In this document: piece after piece, positions 49,081 through 60,110 of the stretch
Layout: each line of letters opens with the position of its first letter
How positions within the stretch are numbered: the first letter of the stretch is position 1
Source: Stercorarius parasiticus
Lineage: Eukaryota > Chordata > Aves > Charadriiformes > Stercorariidae
DNA: 64,000 nucleotides
Direction: 5' to 3'
Assembly (NCBI GenBank): GCA_013396915.1
Contig: VWZL01004375.1
Span: 345-64,344, forward strand
The notes under the pieces: generated by a model
Told to the model about the DNA's origin: nothing
Database searches by the model: none
What the model saw: only the letters and a program-made list of their open reading frames with translations
Made by a program: the position numbers and the translations under genes

Positions 49081-50312
49081 GCCCTGCTTAGGAATCATCT
49101 TCCAAGCACCAATGATTTAGATTACCTTAACTGATATTTTCTTCTTTTGAAGGGAATCAAAGCTCTGATAGATAAGACAGAAGATTTGGATCAGTTACCC
49201 AGTTGTACCTCAGCCCTCTGATCTGTTTTCAGAATTGCCTGGCAGTGCAGGAAAATGCCTTGTACAATGAACCTCAGGAGTTAAGTTGCAGACAATCCTA
49301 AATCAGGCGGACTTGAGCCAAAAGCTTATTCAGGGGCATTAAAACAATTCAATGCACTGGTAAGTATTTGGGACATCTGCTTTATCTGCCGCAGGTGCTT
49401 CAAGCTGGAAGTATGCCAGGTAGCGATGTCTTATAACACCCCTTCATCCTATGTAAGCAAGGACAGTCCTTCTTATATACATATATATATATATATCTGA
49501 GGATTGGGAGAATCAGAGCATCGTGGTGCTTCAAACGCTGAGGGAAGCTCCAGTGACTCCAGCCTTCCTGAACATCAGCAATAGCAACAGCAGCTGTGGC
49601 TGCGGTCAATAAGACATTTGTTTAACAGAATGTTAAGCTGCTTTCCTATACAATCATTATGCAGTTGACTGATTCAGATGTTTTCGTATAATTGTCTTGT
49701 TTGACGAGGAGTTAATTCTTGTCTCTGCATTTAAGATAATTTCTCTGACAGCCATATGGACAGGATTTGTTTGTTAAAAAACCCACTTCTACCATGACAT
49801 GGTTTTTGGAAACAGCAACCTTTTTTTTGGTTTGAAGAAGAGGTGGAGTAGGAGAGGCAACCATCCTTTGCTGTTTATCAGTAATTTGACCAGATATTCT
49901 GGTCAGTTTTGTCTGTTGGCTCAACCTGGGCTGGAGATTTTGGGTAGAATTATGCAAAAGTAACATGATGCTTCGAAAATCAGTGTACTTTAAAAACAAA
50001 AAAAAATCACACCTGAAAAATTTCCTGCAAGAATCAGAATCTTGCTACTGCAGACAAGTATTCAAAATAAAGCATTCAAGCCCCTTTGACAAAGCTTCTA
50101 AATCTATATGGTAAAGAAAGCCTATAATGACATAACCTAGACATGATAAAACAAAAGAAAGCATGGAAAGGAGATGTTGTCACTGGGTGAAGCCTGTATT
50201 ATTTTTGTAACAGCCCTTAAGAACATGCAGAGTATTTACAAAGAGATTTGGTATTTAGAGAAGAGCTTGGAAAGTCAAGATGGTTGAATTCTTTTCCTAT
50301 CCTTCATATGCC
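49081..50312. other. No gene seen; one TA microsatellite
   Basis: Unique sequence apart from a short TA repeat. ORFs of 69-95 codons (49400-49609, 49712-49999, both minus) are unsupported. Confidence 0.45.
49474..49497. repeat. (TA)n microsatellite
   Basis: TATATACATATATATATATATATC-type run interrupted by one C. Confidence 0.93.
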
Positions 50313-50375
50313 TTTGTGGTATGATCTTGGGCAAGTCAGTCAGCACTTTTGTGCATCAACTTCATATGGGTAGGA
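50313..50375 (+). mobile_element. Possible MIR-like SINE core remnant
   Basis: GTGGTATGATCTTGGGCAAG, TCAGTCAGCACTTTTGTGCA and TCAACTTCATATGGGTAGGA follow the MIR core 'tgtgaccttgggcaagtcacttaacctctctgtgcctcagtttcc...atctgtaaaatgggg' in order and spacing. Only the core is recognisable. Confidence 0.45.
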
Positions 50376-52207
50376 CAGAAAAGCTTCTCCCATGAGTACA
50401 AAAAAGTCACATACACTTATAAAGGCACCTCAGAAGAGGAGGATAAGTAAAATATCTATCAATAGAACATGGTCAAACCTGGCAATTTAAGTAAAGTAAG
50501 GGCTTAACCAGCCTTGCCTCAGTCATAATGTGGAAGATGCACGTACTTGTAACATCCATCCTGAAGTTGCCTCACTTAAAAAAACTGTTCAAAGTGGAAG
50601 TAAAAAATAGTATCCCTCAAATTTGAGCGTCAATGGCCTTTGCCTGCTGTTTTCCAAGGATCCATTTCTGCAATATCAAGGAAATACCATGCAAATGTCA
50701 TATTTTCTGTATACTGTACGCAGGCAACCTGTTGTCCTGCCCCTTATCAGAAGAGGATCATTGCCACTAGGCAAGAGATGTGTATAAATATTAAGGAGTA
50801 TTAAAATACTAAAGAGGTTTTTAATTTTACCTGTGTGTCTTAAATGCAAGGACATAACAAAGGTATGTGCTTATGCTAAATTTCCATAATAATGGGTATT
50901 CATGTTTCTGTATTAGTATTTATAGCATCAGAATTAACATTAAAATACACAATTTCCCAGTCAATTTTTTTCCTATATTACTGTGCAACAGTACAATGTA
51001 AAATCATCCAGACCTTACATGCAAATCACTGCACAGTACTATCTCCTATCCCTGCACTTTACTGTACAAGTGTTTTATTATGGAAGACAATTTTTTTCTC
51101 ACCCTACGGATGAGTTCCATCGCTCCCTAGCCTTCACAAGGGGGATCATCTCTGATACACCACATATATCATTTTCCGGATGAACACAATCCTATTAATT
51201 ATTTCTATTGCAACTAAACTCACAGACAAGCCAAGAAAATATTGACACCAATAATAATTCTACATCTCCCACACTCTACAACTGAAAATGGTTCCCACCT
51301 TAAAGCTTTTTATGCGATTTATTTTCCGCCAATCTGTTCTTTCATTCCATGTCCCCCTGAGGCATCTGGCAAGCACTCCTTGAAAGTTGCTCCAGGATCA
51401 CCCCGATGCTAAAGCACTATTTTACCCTCAGCCATCCAACCCTTAGCTGCTGGCAATTGACGTCTGAACCAGAAGGCATTCGGCTTCCACTTTACTTTCT
51501 CAAGCATGAAAAAATGCAATCACTGCAGGAAGCTGAGCATCCTTCTCAGAAGCAGCAGGAACCTCTGTCCTTAAAATGTTACTGTCATGCCACTGTCACT
51601 TGTCCCGGACTCCAACATGCCATGATGGGGTGTCTAGTGTCCTGGGAATCTGTCCCAGTCATATGCAGCAAGGATAAGAAAAGACTTCGCCTGTTAAAAA
51701 TCTTCATTCTAACCGGTGAGTCTTGTCTCATCTTCTGTTGGCCTTGGTGAACTTGATTGTAAGTAAGAATATGGGGCAGCAGTCTCTTATCAAATATACC
51801 TTTTCAACACTCCTCATCCAAACACACATTCTTTTCCACCAGCTTATACATAAACCCCTTGATTTAGCATGTTCCTTAAATTTCATCACAACATTCTTAT
51901 CATTTATTGTGTAATGGATAAGGTTTTTATTGTTGGGATAAAATGATAAATGATGTGGCCATCTTTTCTATGAAGACTGAGAATTTCCTGAATTTCCTTA
52001 GATGTCGGAGATACCAATCAGGATGAGACATCCATCCTTCTAAGCTCCAGAAAACACTAAATTTCCCCCACCTTGAACAGTTACTTTATTTGAGATTTTT
52101 ATGTTTTCAGAATTTGACCGGATGTTGCTTAGTTGTTCTTTTTAAATAAAATTCATCATAGTTTGCTCATTGGAGAGAAAGATCCCAAATGCAAAGTGAA
52201 CTTTTCC

Positions 52208-52231
52208 ATTGGCATTTGCTAAAATGCCAAT
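52208..52231. repeat. Perfect short inverted repeat
   Basis: ATTGGCATTT (52208-52217), loop GCTA, AAATGCCAAT (52222-52231). The stem is perfect over 10 bp. Confidence 0.88.
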
Positions 52232-52623
52232 CATTCCTGGCAAGCTTTTTTGCTTATTATAAGATTAAAAAATACCATTTGGGAAAAAAATAGTTCTATG
52301 TACTGAATTTTAGCCAACAAAGTTTTAAAAGGTATTTGAGTAGCACACAGGAAATTCTACAGGCAATTTCAACAGTTTGAAGTTTTGGCTGAGGTTCAGT
52401 TTACATTTTCATGCGGATTGCCTGAATGATTTTAAACTGTTTTGTCCAGAGTAAAGTCCTTTAGGCAACTACATATATAAGGCTTGTGGTTGGAATTCTT
52501 CAATATTCATATAATTGAAGATATTTGACAAGTTACAGATGATATTATGAAGCACTCAAAGCAGTAGTGGCAGTCATGTAAGTATCTTAGAGAGCAGCAA
52601 TCCACCTTAACAATGATCAACAT

Positions 52624-52664
52624 TAGATGTGTCCATTACATCATAGATGTGTCCTTTAATGTCA
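52624..52664. repeat. Imperfect 20-21-bp tandem duplication
   Basis: TAGATGTGTCCATTACATCA is followed immediately by TAGATGTGTCCTTTAATGTC plus A. This is probably a replication-slippage event. Confidence 0.75.
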
Positions 52665-55251
52665 TAGGCATTGGTCAAAGGACATGGGACTGCACTGCAG
52701 TTTGCATTGCATTTCCAAAATTCTTAACACAATAAAGCCCTCAGTTTGATGGAAGCCTGCAGTTGCTACTGTAAAGCAAGATAATAAACAGAAGAAGAAT
52801 GGAGATCAAGAAACCAGTAAAGCTGGGGAAAAAAAAAAACCCTGGAAAGATGCATGAGGCCACAAATCAATTAATGTAACTGAGATTTTCCCCAAAATCT
52901 TCAGTTTAAGAAGAAATCACCAAAGTGGAGTCAGAAAGACAGTTTTCTACTGACACCTTCAAAAGAAGGTGACTCACACAGGGGAGGAAGCAATAATAAA
53001 AACAAGTAAGTCCTTTGCAGATAAATGTATAAACAAAACAACTTAAAGCTAGAGGAAAATTTGATAGAAATTTAAACTAGTCAGGAAGAAACATTAATTG
53101 GAATCAATATGTAGTTGTGAAAATATTTGAAAGACCTAAATAATTACTGCACTTAATGTTGTTGTCTTAAAGGAAAGTAGAAAGGTCAGCTAATTAAATT
53201 GTCTTAATGTGAACAATAAGGAGTAAAAGCTGCAGCTTTCAAATGTGTTGGAGTAGTACACAGACAAGTGTGAGAAAGCAAATTATTCAATGCCCAGAAA
53301 ATTAAACTCAGGAAGGAGAACCCTACACAAATCGACATTTCTTGAAGCACCTAATGTAAACCCCTAAGAAAGCAAATTACCAGTAAAATGAAAATTGATA
53401 ATTTGCTTGGCTCAAGCTATTTGCAGTTCTTCACATATTGTGGTAAATTGTATCCTAATTCACAAGAGCACTGGCAATTACCAAAGACAGAGGACATATT
53501 GAACTATATAGGGGAAAACGCTGTTTATTCCCTAAAGGTAAAGGAGGTCCTTTCCTTTGTAGTTTCCCGGTCAGTTTTTGACAAAGCATAAACAGCTGGA
53601 GATAAAGTAGGCTGGGATTTTGTTTTCTCTGGCAGGCAGAAATATTAGGGAGAAGAAATGTAATCACCCTTTAAGAGGGCTTTTGCTTTTCATTGTTTAG
53701 CCTTCTAATATTCATCCATGTGCACACCAAACCATCTCATCTACCGTATTCTCATTCCCAGCTGGATTAGCGTACTCCTGGGAATAAGAGACTTGAATGA
53801 AAATAGCAGAATGTCAGTATTAGTTTTAATGGCTTAAGTTGGTACAACCTCTGTTCAAAAGGTTCCATAAAAAGACTCTGCTACATTCAGAGGTGGTACA
53901 GGAGCTCTTGCTGGAACTGTGTAAAAAATAAAAATAAAAATAATCACAGTTTTGTAACAGTTCCACACCACACACTCCCCCCAAGTGTCTTCTGCCCAGA
54001 CCACGCTACGGCTTCTTCTACCTGGTATCACTTAACAAAAAGCATTGAGGAGGGAAGTACTGACTTGGAGAGCTGTGTCTGTCTTTGAAGGAAGATTGCT
54101 TAGATTCAGACTATGAATTCCTTGGTATGTCTGAGCTTCACTTAGAAGTGAGGCTTATGAATTCCCAGTAATCAAAACCATTACCATTCTGTAGTAAAAT
54201 TAAACAAAAAATAAATTAAAATTATTTTTTTTAAAAAATTCATGTTTGTCTCGGAAGGTATGATCCTACTTTTTTTTAAATGAAAAAAAATATCCCTTTA
54301 GCTGGAGATTCTGGCACCTACTACATATACGCTGCAGAAAAGCACTCTATTGGCTACAGCTCGTAAAGCACCCTTTTTTTTCAGTGGTCTGCCCTGGTGT
54401 CCTGCATTCCAGTCACTCCCACTAAAGGAGCCATCGGAGCACAGCAAGGCTCCCATTTTTCCCTCACACCTTGACCCCAGAAGATCTAGACTCAGCAGCT
54501 AGGAAATACCCCATTTACAAAAACCTGCTGTTGCTTTCTCATCATCAATGTCAACATTTGATTCTGCTGCTGCAAGACTGGATAAGATAGTTTGTTACAC
54601 AAACTTCAAGTCTCAATTAAAACCAGGTACTCTTACTTTAGAAAAAGGAAATTAATCATCAAACAGTGGTCAGACTTGCACAAGTTTTCCCTGCTGGATC
54701 TCCTGAATTTTCACACAGCATCTTATTGAACACTATGTCAAAATGCCAATTTCTTGCTTGGAATGTTGGAAGTAAAAAAGCAAATCAATATCAGGAAATG
54801 TCACTCTTTCGATTAAATAGTTATAGTTGCTTACAGAGTATGGGAAAGAATTAATTACAACAGTGAAAAGAAGGTGGGGATTTTTTCGTTCAGAAAACAG
54901 ATAATTTACTCTTTAAGAGGTTCTACATTTGAGCTATGAAAAAAATAATTAGAGGCGGCTTCTTATTCTAAAATAATTTTCTTTAAACAAAATTATGAGG
55001 GCTGGTAATTTGTGGGGAGAGGGGGAGTCTTTTTAAATACTTCACTCAGTAAAAACATTCCAATAGTCACTAGTTTTGAGCAATGACACAATAAAGTATT
55101 CATTTGTACCTCTTCACAAGGAGAGTATTTTGTGAGATATTAAAGGTAATAAAGACTTTAAAGGATCTTCCTTCTGTGCAAGTGCCACAGAATTGATGTA
55201 TATGACGTTAAAAATCTCCTTTGCCAAGAGAATAAGCGATTTAAGGACAAA

Positions 55252-55352
55252 TTTAAAAACAAACAAACAAAAAAAAAAACCAAACAAAAAGAAACCAAAC
55301 CCACAACACTAAACTAAACAATAACAACAAGGAAAAACAACCAAAAAACCCA
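55252..55352 (+). repeat. A/C-rich low-complexity tract
   Basis: Irregular AAAC, AAACC, AACA and A-run units span about 100 bp. Reverse-complement character to the T/G tract at 14072-14190. Confidence 0.88.
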
Positions 55353-55629
55353 CCTTGGTTAATAAAAAGGAAATTAAAGTAAGTTCATCTCTCAGAATGA
55401 TTCACTGCAAGAAAACTTAGAATAGTGTGATGCAAAATAAAACCCGACAGCCAAAGTGACATTTGTCTTTTCTTCCCAAAGTGGGAAATGGGGGCATTTG
55501 GATTCTCACGTCTTGAGGTTTAATTTTGGACATGCCACTTAATTTACCCTGCCACAATTCCCAGTTCTGTCTCATTCGTCTCTTCTCTTAAAGGCCTGCT
55601 TCTCTTTTGCCCTTTTCATAGAAGAGTGC
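55353..55629. other. No gene seen
   Basis: Unique sequence between the A/C-rich tract and the next CR1 copy. Confidence 0.5.
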
Positions 55630-56030
55630 TGAAAGACCTCTCCTATGAGGACAGGCTAAGAGAGTTGGGGTTGTTCAGCCTGGAGAAGAGAAGGCTCCAT
55701 GGAGAATTTATTGTGGCCTTCTAGTGTATAAAGGGGGCTTATGACAAAGATGGAGAGAGGCTTTTTACCAAGGCATGTAATGCCAGAACAAGGGACAATG
55801 GTTTTAACCAGAAAAAGGGTAGATTCAGATTGGATATGAGGAAAAAAATAATTCATGGTGTGGGTGGTGAGACACTGGAAGGGGTTGCCCAGAGAAGTTG
55901 TAGATGCCCCATCCCTGGATGTGTTCAAAAGGGCTTTGGGCAACCTGATCTAGTGAAAGATGTCCTAGCCATGGGAGAGGGGTTGGACTAGATGATCTTT
56001 AAAGGTTCCTTCTGACCCAAATGGTTCTAT
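55630..56030 (+). mobile_element. CR1 LINE 3' portion, diverged
   Basis: Begins at CTCCTATGAGGACAGGCTAA (coding [20 protein letters not shown]), continues through a damaged DLIAAFQYLKGA counterpart, [40 protein letters not shown] and ALGNLI, then stop, then a 3' UTR with GGGTTGGACTAGATGATCTT and GACCCAAATGGTTCTATACT. The tail octamers have decayed to one imperfect copy. Several indels relative to the copy at 44652 suggest greater age. Confidence 0.94.
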
Positions 56031-56317
56031 ACTCTCTGGTAAAGGTAGCTTGGTACAAGGTGATGCTGTGGTTTGTCATAGCAGCAAAATGAAGAGGGAA
56101 GCAACCTCCTTGGAAGATGGTATGCCCTTTTGCACGTGTTTGTAGGGGGAAGAAAAGATAGATCTGCACCTTCTAGAGGGCTGCAGCAGTCATGAATCTC
56201 TGGACCATCATTAGCCTGGGAGGTAAATTGTAGGTGACCTATAGTACTGAAGCTAGAAGCACTCACTGAAACTGGTGGACACTGATATAGAACAGAAGAA
56301 TATATAATTTTTAACAT

Positions 56318-56655
56318 GGTAGGTAGTGAACTTCTGGATTCTTTTGCTGTAGCAGACTATAGAGGCAAACAATATAATTAGGTTCAAAAAACAATTAGAC
56401 AAGTTCATGGACAACAAGGATTAGCGATGCACATCCATAATCCCTCATCTGTGATGCTGAGGGTTGGAGGGAGACAGTGGCAAGGGTGGTATATTCTCCC
56501 TGTGCGATGTCTCATACCATCTCCTGTGTGAGTAGTGACCCAAATGCACCATTGTGGAGACCATGGGTACTTTATATGTCATATGATTAAACTCTCACCC
56601 TAAAATTATAAGTTTTTTGGGGTCAGAGGCTTTCTGTTATGGTTTTTGTATATAC
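56318..56655 (+). mobile_element. Probable older L3/CR1-like LINE 3' region
   Basis: GTAGTGAACTTCTGGATTCT, TTCAAAAAACAATTAGACAA, GTTCATGGACAACAAGGATT, then GATGCTGAGGGTTGGAGGGA and GACAGTGGCAAGGGTGGTAT follow the order of the last part of ORF2 and 3' UTR in old L3/CR1-like elements ('ggaattc...ttcaaaaa...gacaaattcatggaggacag...gatgc...gttggagggagac'). Near 56598-56690, TTTTTTGGGGTCAGAGGCTT and ACAATACAGCACCAGG resemble the terminal 'ctctttggggcagggac...acagcacctagcac' module. The body is diverged, without an intact frame. Confidence 0.5.
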
Positions 56656-57539
56656 ATGTCAGCCACAATACAGCACCAGGACAGATTCAGCCACTTTTAA
56701 TTACTAGACAATGCAAATAGTCGGTATGGTCTCCAGCTAGTAGATAAAATCTGATCCCTCTGCTGCATCTAATATTCCCTGCAACATCCCTCCTCCCCTG
56801 AAGAGACTATCAAATTTAGCTGGAACTGACTGACAGAAGTGGGAAAAATTCACAGGGGTTGCTCGTGACTCTTTTCCTCATGAAATGAGGAAACCCTCCC
56901 ATCACATCTCCCTTTTCAAGAAACTGCCATGAAACTTCACCAGCAATAAGGATATCTGGAAGGAGATGAGACTCACCACGCAGAAAAATGGGAAAAAAAA
57001 AAAAAAGCAAACAGCAAATATTTGAAAATCATAAAATGGCACATCATGAAGGAATAACAGCTTGATTTTTGATGTGCCAAAGCACTCTCAGAGCCACAAA
57101 GGAACTGTGTATGCCAAGCTAATAAACAAAGAAAACAGGCTTATACTTTATGATACTTTCCTGAAAATCATGTATATAGGGGGAAGGGGTTCTTTTAGGT
57201 CTATTTTCAGGCACATATAAGTGTTTAATATCAACTCTATTTGTTTCTTTGTGCTCACTGATATGCGTCTTGGCACTTTAGGACTCTGAAAACCAAGTTC
57301 TGCATATTGATTCTGTGATTATTTCCTAATAAATACTTAAGCGTCATAAAACCATTGCTCATGCAGAAGCAATATATAAATACAGGTTACCAACTCTGTT
57401 AGAGTTCAGCAAGACTCTGAAAGATGGTAAAGTTACAAAAAAGAAAGTTTACCTGTATTTAAAAAAGCACTGAAACACATTTTTTCCTAAGCAAAAACGA
57501 CAGAAGTCTGTCAAACTTTTCAGACTTATTGTGTAAAAA
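56656..57539. other. No gene seen
   Basis: Unique sequence with an A-run near 56992-57005. Short minus-strand ORF at 56816-57010 starts in the reverse of that run and is unsupported. Confidence 0.5.
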
Positions 57540-58207
57540 ATCAGAGATGTCAATCACAAAATACAGAAGACAATCCCTTTTTGTTCCAGCAAGACTCGCC
57601 ACCCAGGAGTCAGGCTTTCTGTTACCACTTCTCCTTCATCTGTTACTGCTAAGCATGCCGTGACACTAATTTCAATGGGAAAGTTGTCAACATAATCACA
57701 ACGCTTCAAGAGTGGGGTTCCTCCACAAGGAAGGAGAAAGCATGAGCAGATGGTGACCACAACCCAGGCAGCGGTGACAACCTGACCACCAAGGATACAG
57801 TTGCAGCGTGCCTGAGCAAGAGGATCCAAGCCTGGCTCTGCAGAGCTGCCAAGGGGGAGGTTCCATCAACATCCGAACCATCATCACACAAATGGGAGGT
57901 GGCTAGTCAAGTCAACAGATCAGGACTGGTAAAGCCCAGGGCTGAAGACAGGGACATCTATAAGACAGTTCAGGTCCCAGGGCTCAGCTTAAACAGGACT
58001 CTTGAAGAATGGGCAGAGGGTGCCTGGATGGGATTCCCAGGAGAGCCTGGTCAGGTCAATGAAGGTCCAGGAATGCACTCAGGGTCCTTGAAAACACAGC
58101 ACTTAGCTCAGATGCAACAGGGTCAAATTAGTATACGCAGAAGGCAGCTTGCTCTGTGGTGTATCAGATGGATAACCTTAACTGGAGGTCTACCTCACTC
58201 TACATAG
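57540..58207. other. GC-richer block with unidentified ORFs on both strands
   Basis: Frames open here include 57554-57829 (minus, 91 codons), 57696-57891 (minus, two frames) and 57899-58207 (plus, 102 codons). The minus translation includes CNCILGGQVVTAAWVVVTIC, which superficially recalls the chymotrypsin-fold VTAAHC motif but lacks the catalytic His and any GDSGG. The block looks clearly less AT-rich than its neighbours on both sides, so an inserted repeat or LTR remnant is possible. I could not assign it. Confidence 0.3.
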
Positions 58208-58945
58208 ATGTATTTTCTATCATTATTTATTATCATTCCACAAAACCTTGTATGTTGGCTTCTTAGATTCCAACTACCCACATAATTACGGGCAGCAATA
58301 GTTAGCACAACTTCATTCTCAACATCTGTAGATAAACATACATAATGCAGCATTTTGGCATAATGATTGCAATAAAAAAAGACAATGTTATTTCATTCCA
58401 TTTTCTCAATCTAATTGCACAAAACCTACGACACTTATTTTAAAATTCAAAACCACAGTAACTTACAGAACATTTAATAAAAAGAAAACATATTTGGTTA
58501 TTTATCACCATACTGAAGACACTGGCATTGCATTTGCGTAACGTCTTTTAGAAGTTATTATGCCTTTGCCTGGTTTTATGTTTTGAACTGTTTTTAAGAG
58601 AAAAAGTATATATTGTTTTCATTTAAGCTACTCCAATCTCCTGCTCTTTCAGTACAGATATTTTTCCTGTTTTGTTCATATCCAGTAAAGCTGTGATTGA
58701 TTGGAGGATGCTATCTTTATTCTCAGCCCTTAGGATAATTAACCCTGAAACACACAATCAAGGCTTTCCCATTAGTATGTTGTACCGTAGGTCTGTATTT
58801 CTGAAAATGCTGTACACATTACCCTGCCGTCATCCTTGACACTTCATTAATGGTGGGCACAAATGTTTACAGTGGGAGAAATACCTTGCTGTAGATTTTT
58901 TTACCAAAAAGATCCCATTCTTGCAATTTCGCTCTAGTCGATTTT
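58208..58945. other. No gene seen; possible conserved non-coding block
   Basis: The part at about 58560-58890 lacks simple runs and repeats and has dense TAAT/ATTA words; see the findings. No ORF is supported. Confidence 0.35.
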
Positions 58946-58946
58946 G

Positions 58947-59566
58947 AGAATCATAGAATCATAGAACCATAGAATCACAGAATCATAGAATGGTTCGGGT
59001 TGGAAGGGACCTTAAAGATCATCTAGTTCCAACCCCCTGCCCTGGGCAGGGACACCTCCCACCAGACCAGGCTGCTCAAAGCCTCGTCCAGCCTGTCCTT
59101 GAACACCTCCAGGGATGGGGCAGCCACAGCTTCTCTGGGCAACCTGAGCCACGGGCTCACCACCCTCACGGTAAAAAATTTCTTTCTAATATCCAATCTA
59201 AATCTACCCTCCTTCAGTTTGAAACCGTTACCTCTTGTCCTGTCATTACACTCCCTGATAAAGGGTCCCTCCCCATCCTTCCTATAGGCCCCCTTTAAGT
59301 ACTGGAAAGCTGCTATAAGGTCTCCCCAGAGCCTTCTCTTCTCCAGGCTCTGTTCTTCTTGTGTTGAGGACTCCAGAGCTGCACACTGTACTCCAGGTGG
59401 GGTCTCACCAGAGCAGAGGGGCAGAATCACCTCCCTCGACCTGCTGGCCGTGCTTCTTTTGATGCAGCCCAGGATGCAGTTGGCTTTCTGGGCTGCAAGT
59501 GCATATTGCCTGCTGATGTTGAGCTTCTTGTCCACCAGCACCCCCAAGTCCTCCTCTGGGCTGAGG
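58947..59566 (-). mobile_element. CR1 LINE 3' portion with long open ORF2 frame and small internal deletion
   Basis: On the minus strand an open frame of about 180 codons gives SPEEDLGVLVDKKLN, ALAAQKANCILGCIKRS, ASRSREVILPLCSG, then a frame-shifted GETPPGVQCAALESST stretch, [66 protein letters not shown] and [12 protein letters not shown]. The segment between the SALVRP-LEY-like part and SLEKRRL is shorter by roughly 95 bp than in other copies (it lacks the LLERVQRRA...LRELGLF part). The 3' UTR is intact and the tail has about five ATTCTRTG octamers (58947-58988). Few substitutions suggest this is a relatively young copy. Confidence 0.96.
59023..59566 (-). pseudogene. CR1 ORF2 C-terminal remnant
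   Basis: Contains the last part of ORF2 after the RT active site: the DLGVLVDKKLN, CILGCIKRS, DLIAAFQYLKGAY and [10 protein letters not shown] motifs are clear. The frame runs on through the 3' UTR because the normal stop was lost or bypassed. This region has no catalytic residues, so even an open frame does not imply activity. Confidence 0.9.
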
Positions 59567-60075
59567 ACCAAAACGTACTATTTAGTGTGTTTTGGCTTGT
59601 CTACCTGAACAGCAGCAGCCGGATGCAGGTCCGATACCTGCCTCTGAAGGGCACAGTTGCGAGCCAGTCTGGTCTGGAAGTCACACATCACTGAAGCAGA
59701 GCCCTATGCTTCTGATGCCCTTAAAAGAAAAAGGCACATAGGGGCACTAACGTGCATACGTCACTCACATCTCACTTGTGTCTGGCTATAAGCCATATCT
59801 CCATGGCATGTATTACCCAGGAACCGGACTGTTCTGGGAGCCAGCGGTCTGACAGACTGGTCAATGGAGAACACCATAACTCCTAAGACTCAGGAGACTG
59901 AGATTTGGCGATTACCCTGCACTGTGTACTAAGGTACTGATGACATCAGGCAAGCAAGAAGAAAGTTCATAACCTCTAGTAGAAATAATGATTCTTTACA
60001 GAAAACAGCTGGTGATATTATGCTCTGCAGAATAGCTAAACACTTGTGAAAAGAAGGAACTTTGGGTCTTTGGAC

Positions 60076-60110
60076 ATTTTTTTATTTTTTTTTAATTTTA
60101 TTTTTTTTAC
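60076..60110 (+). repeat. T-rich low-complexity run
   Basis: TTTTTTTATTTTTTTTTAAT-type sequence of about 35 bp. Confidence 0.85.

Larger units (their letters stand above)
50376..55251. other. No gene seen; unique AT-rich DNA with a short hairpin and a small tandem duplication
   Basis: A 114-codon plus-strand ORF at 51406-51750 has no recognised domain. A perfect 10-bp-stem inverted repeat lies at 52208-52231 and a 20-bp imperfect tandem duplication at 52624-52664. A-runs occur near 52830 and 54275. Confidence 0.45.

Noticed and set aside
57554..57829. Serine-protease exon, from the ILGGQVVTAAW stretch
   Set aside because: The catalytic His of VTAAHC is absent, no GDSGG or other protease block is near, and no splice-bounded exon fits. 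The resemblance is too short.
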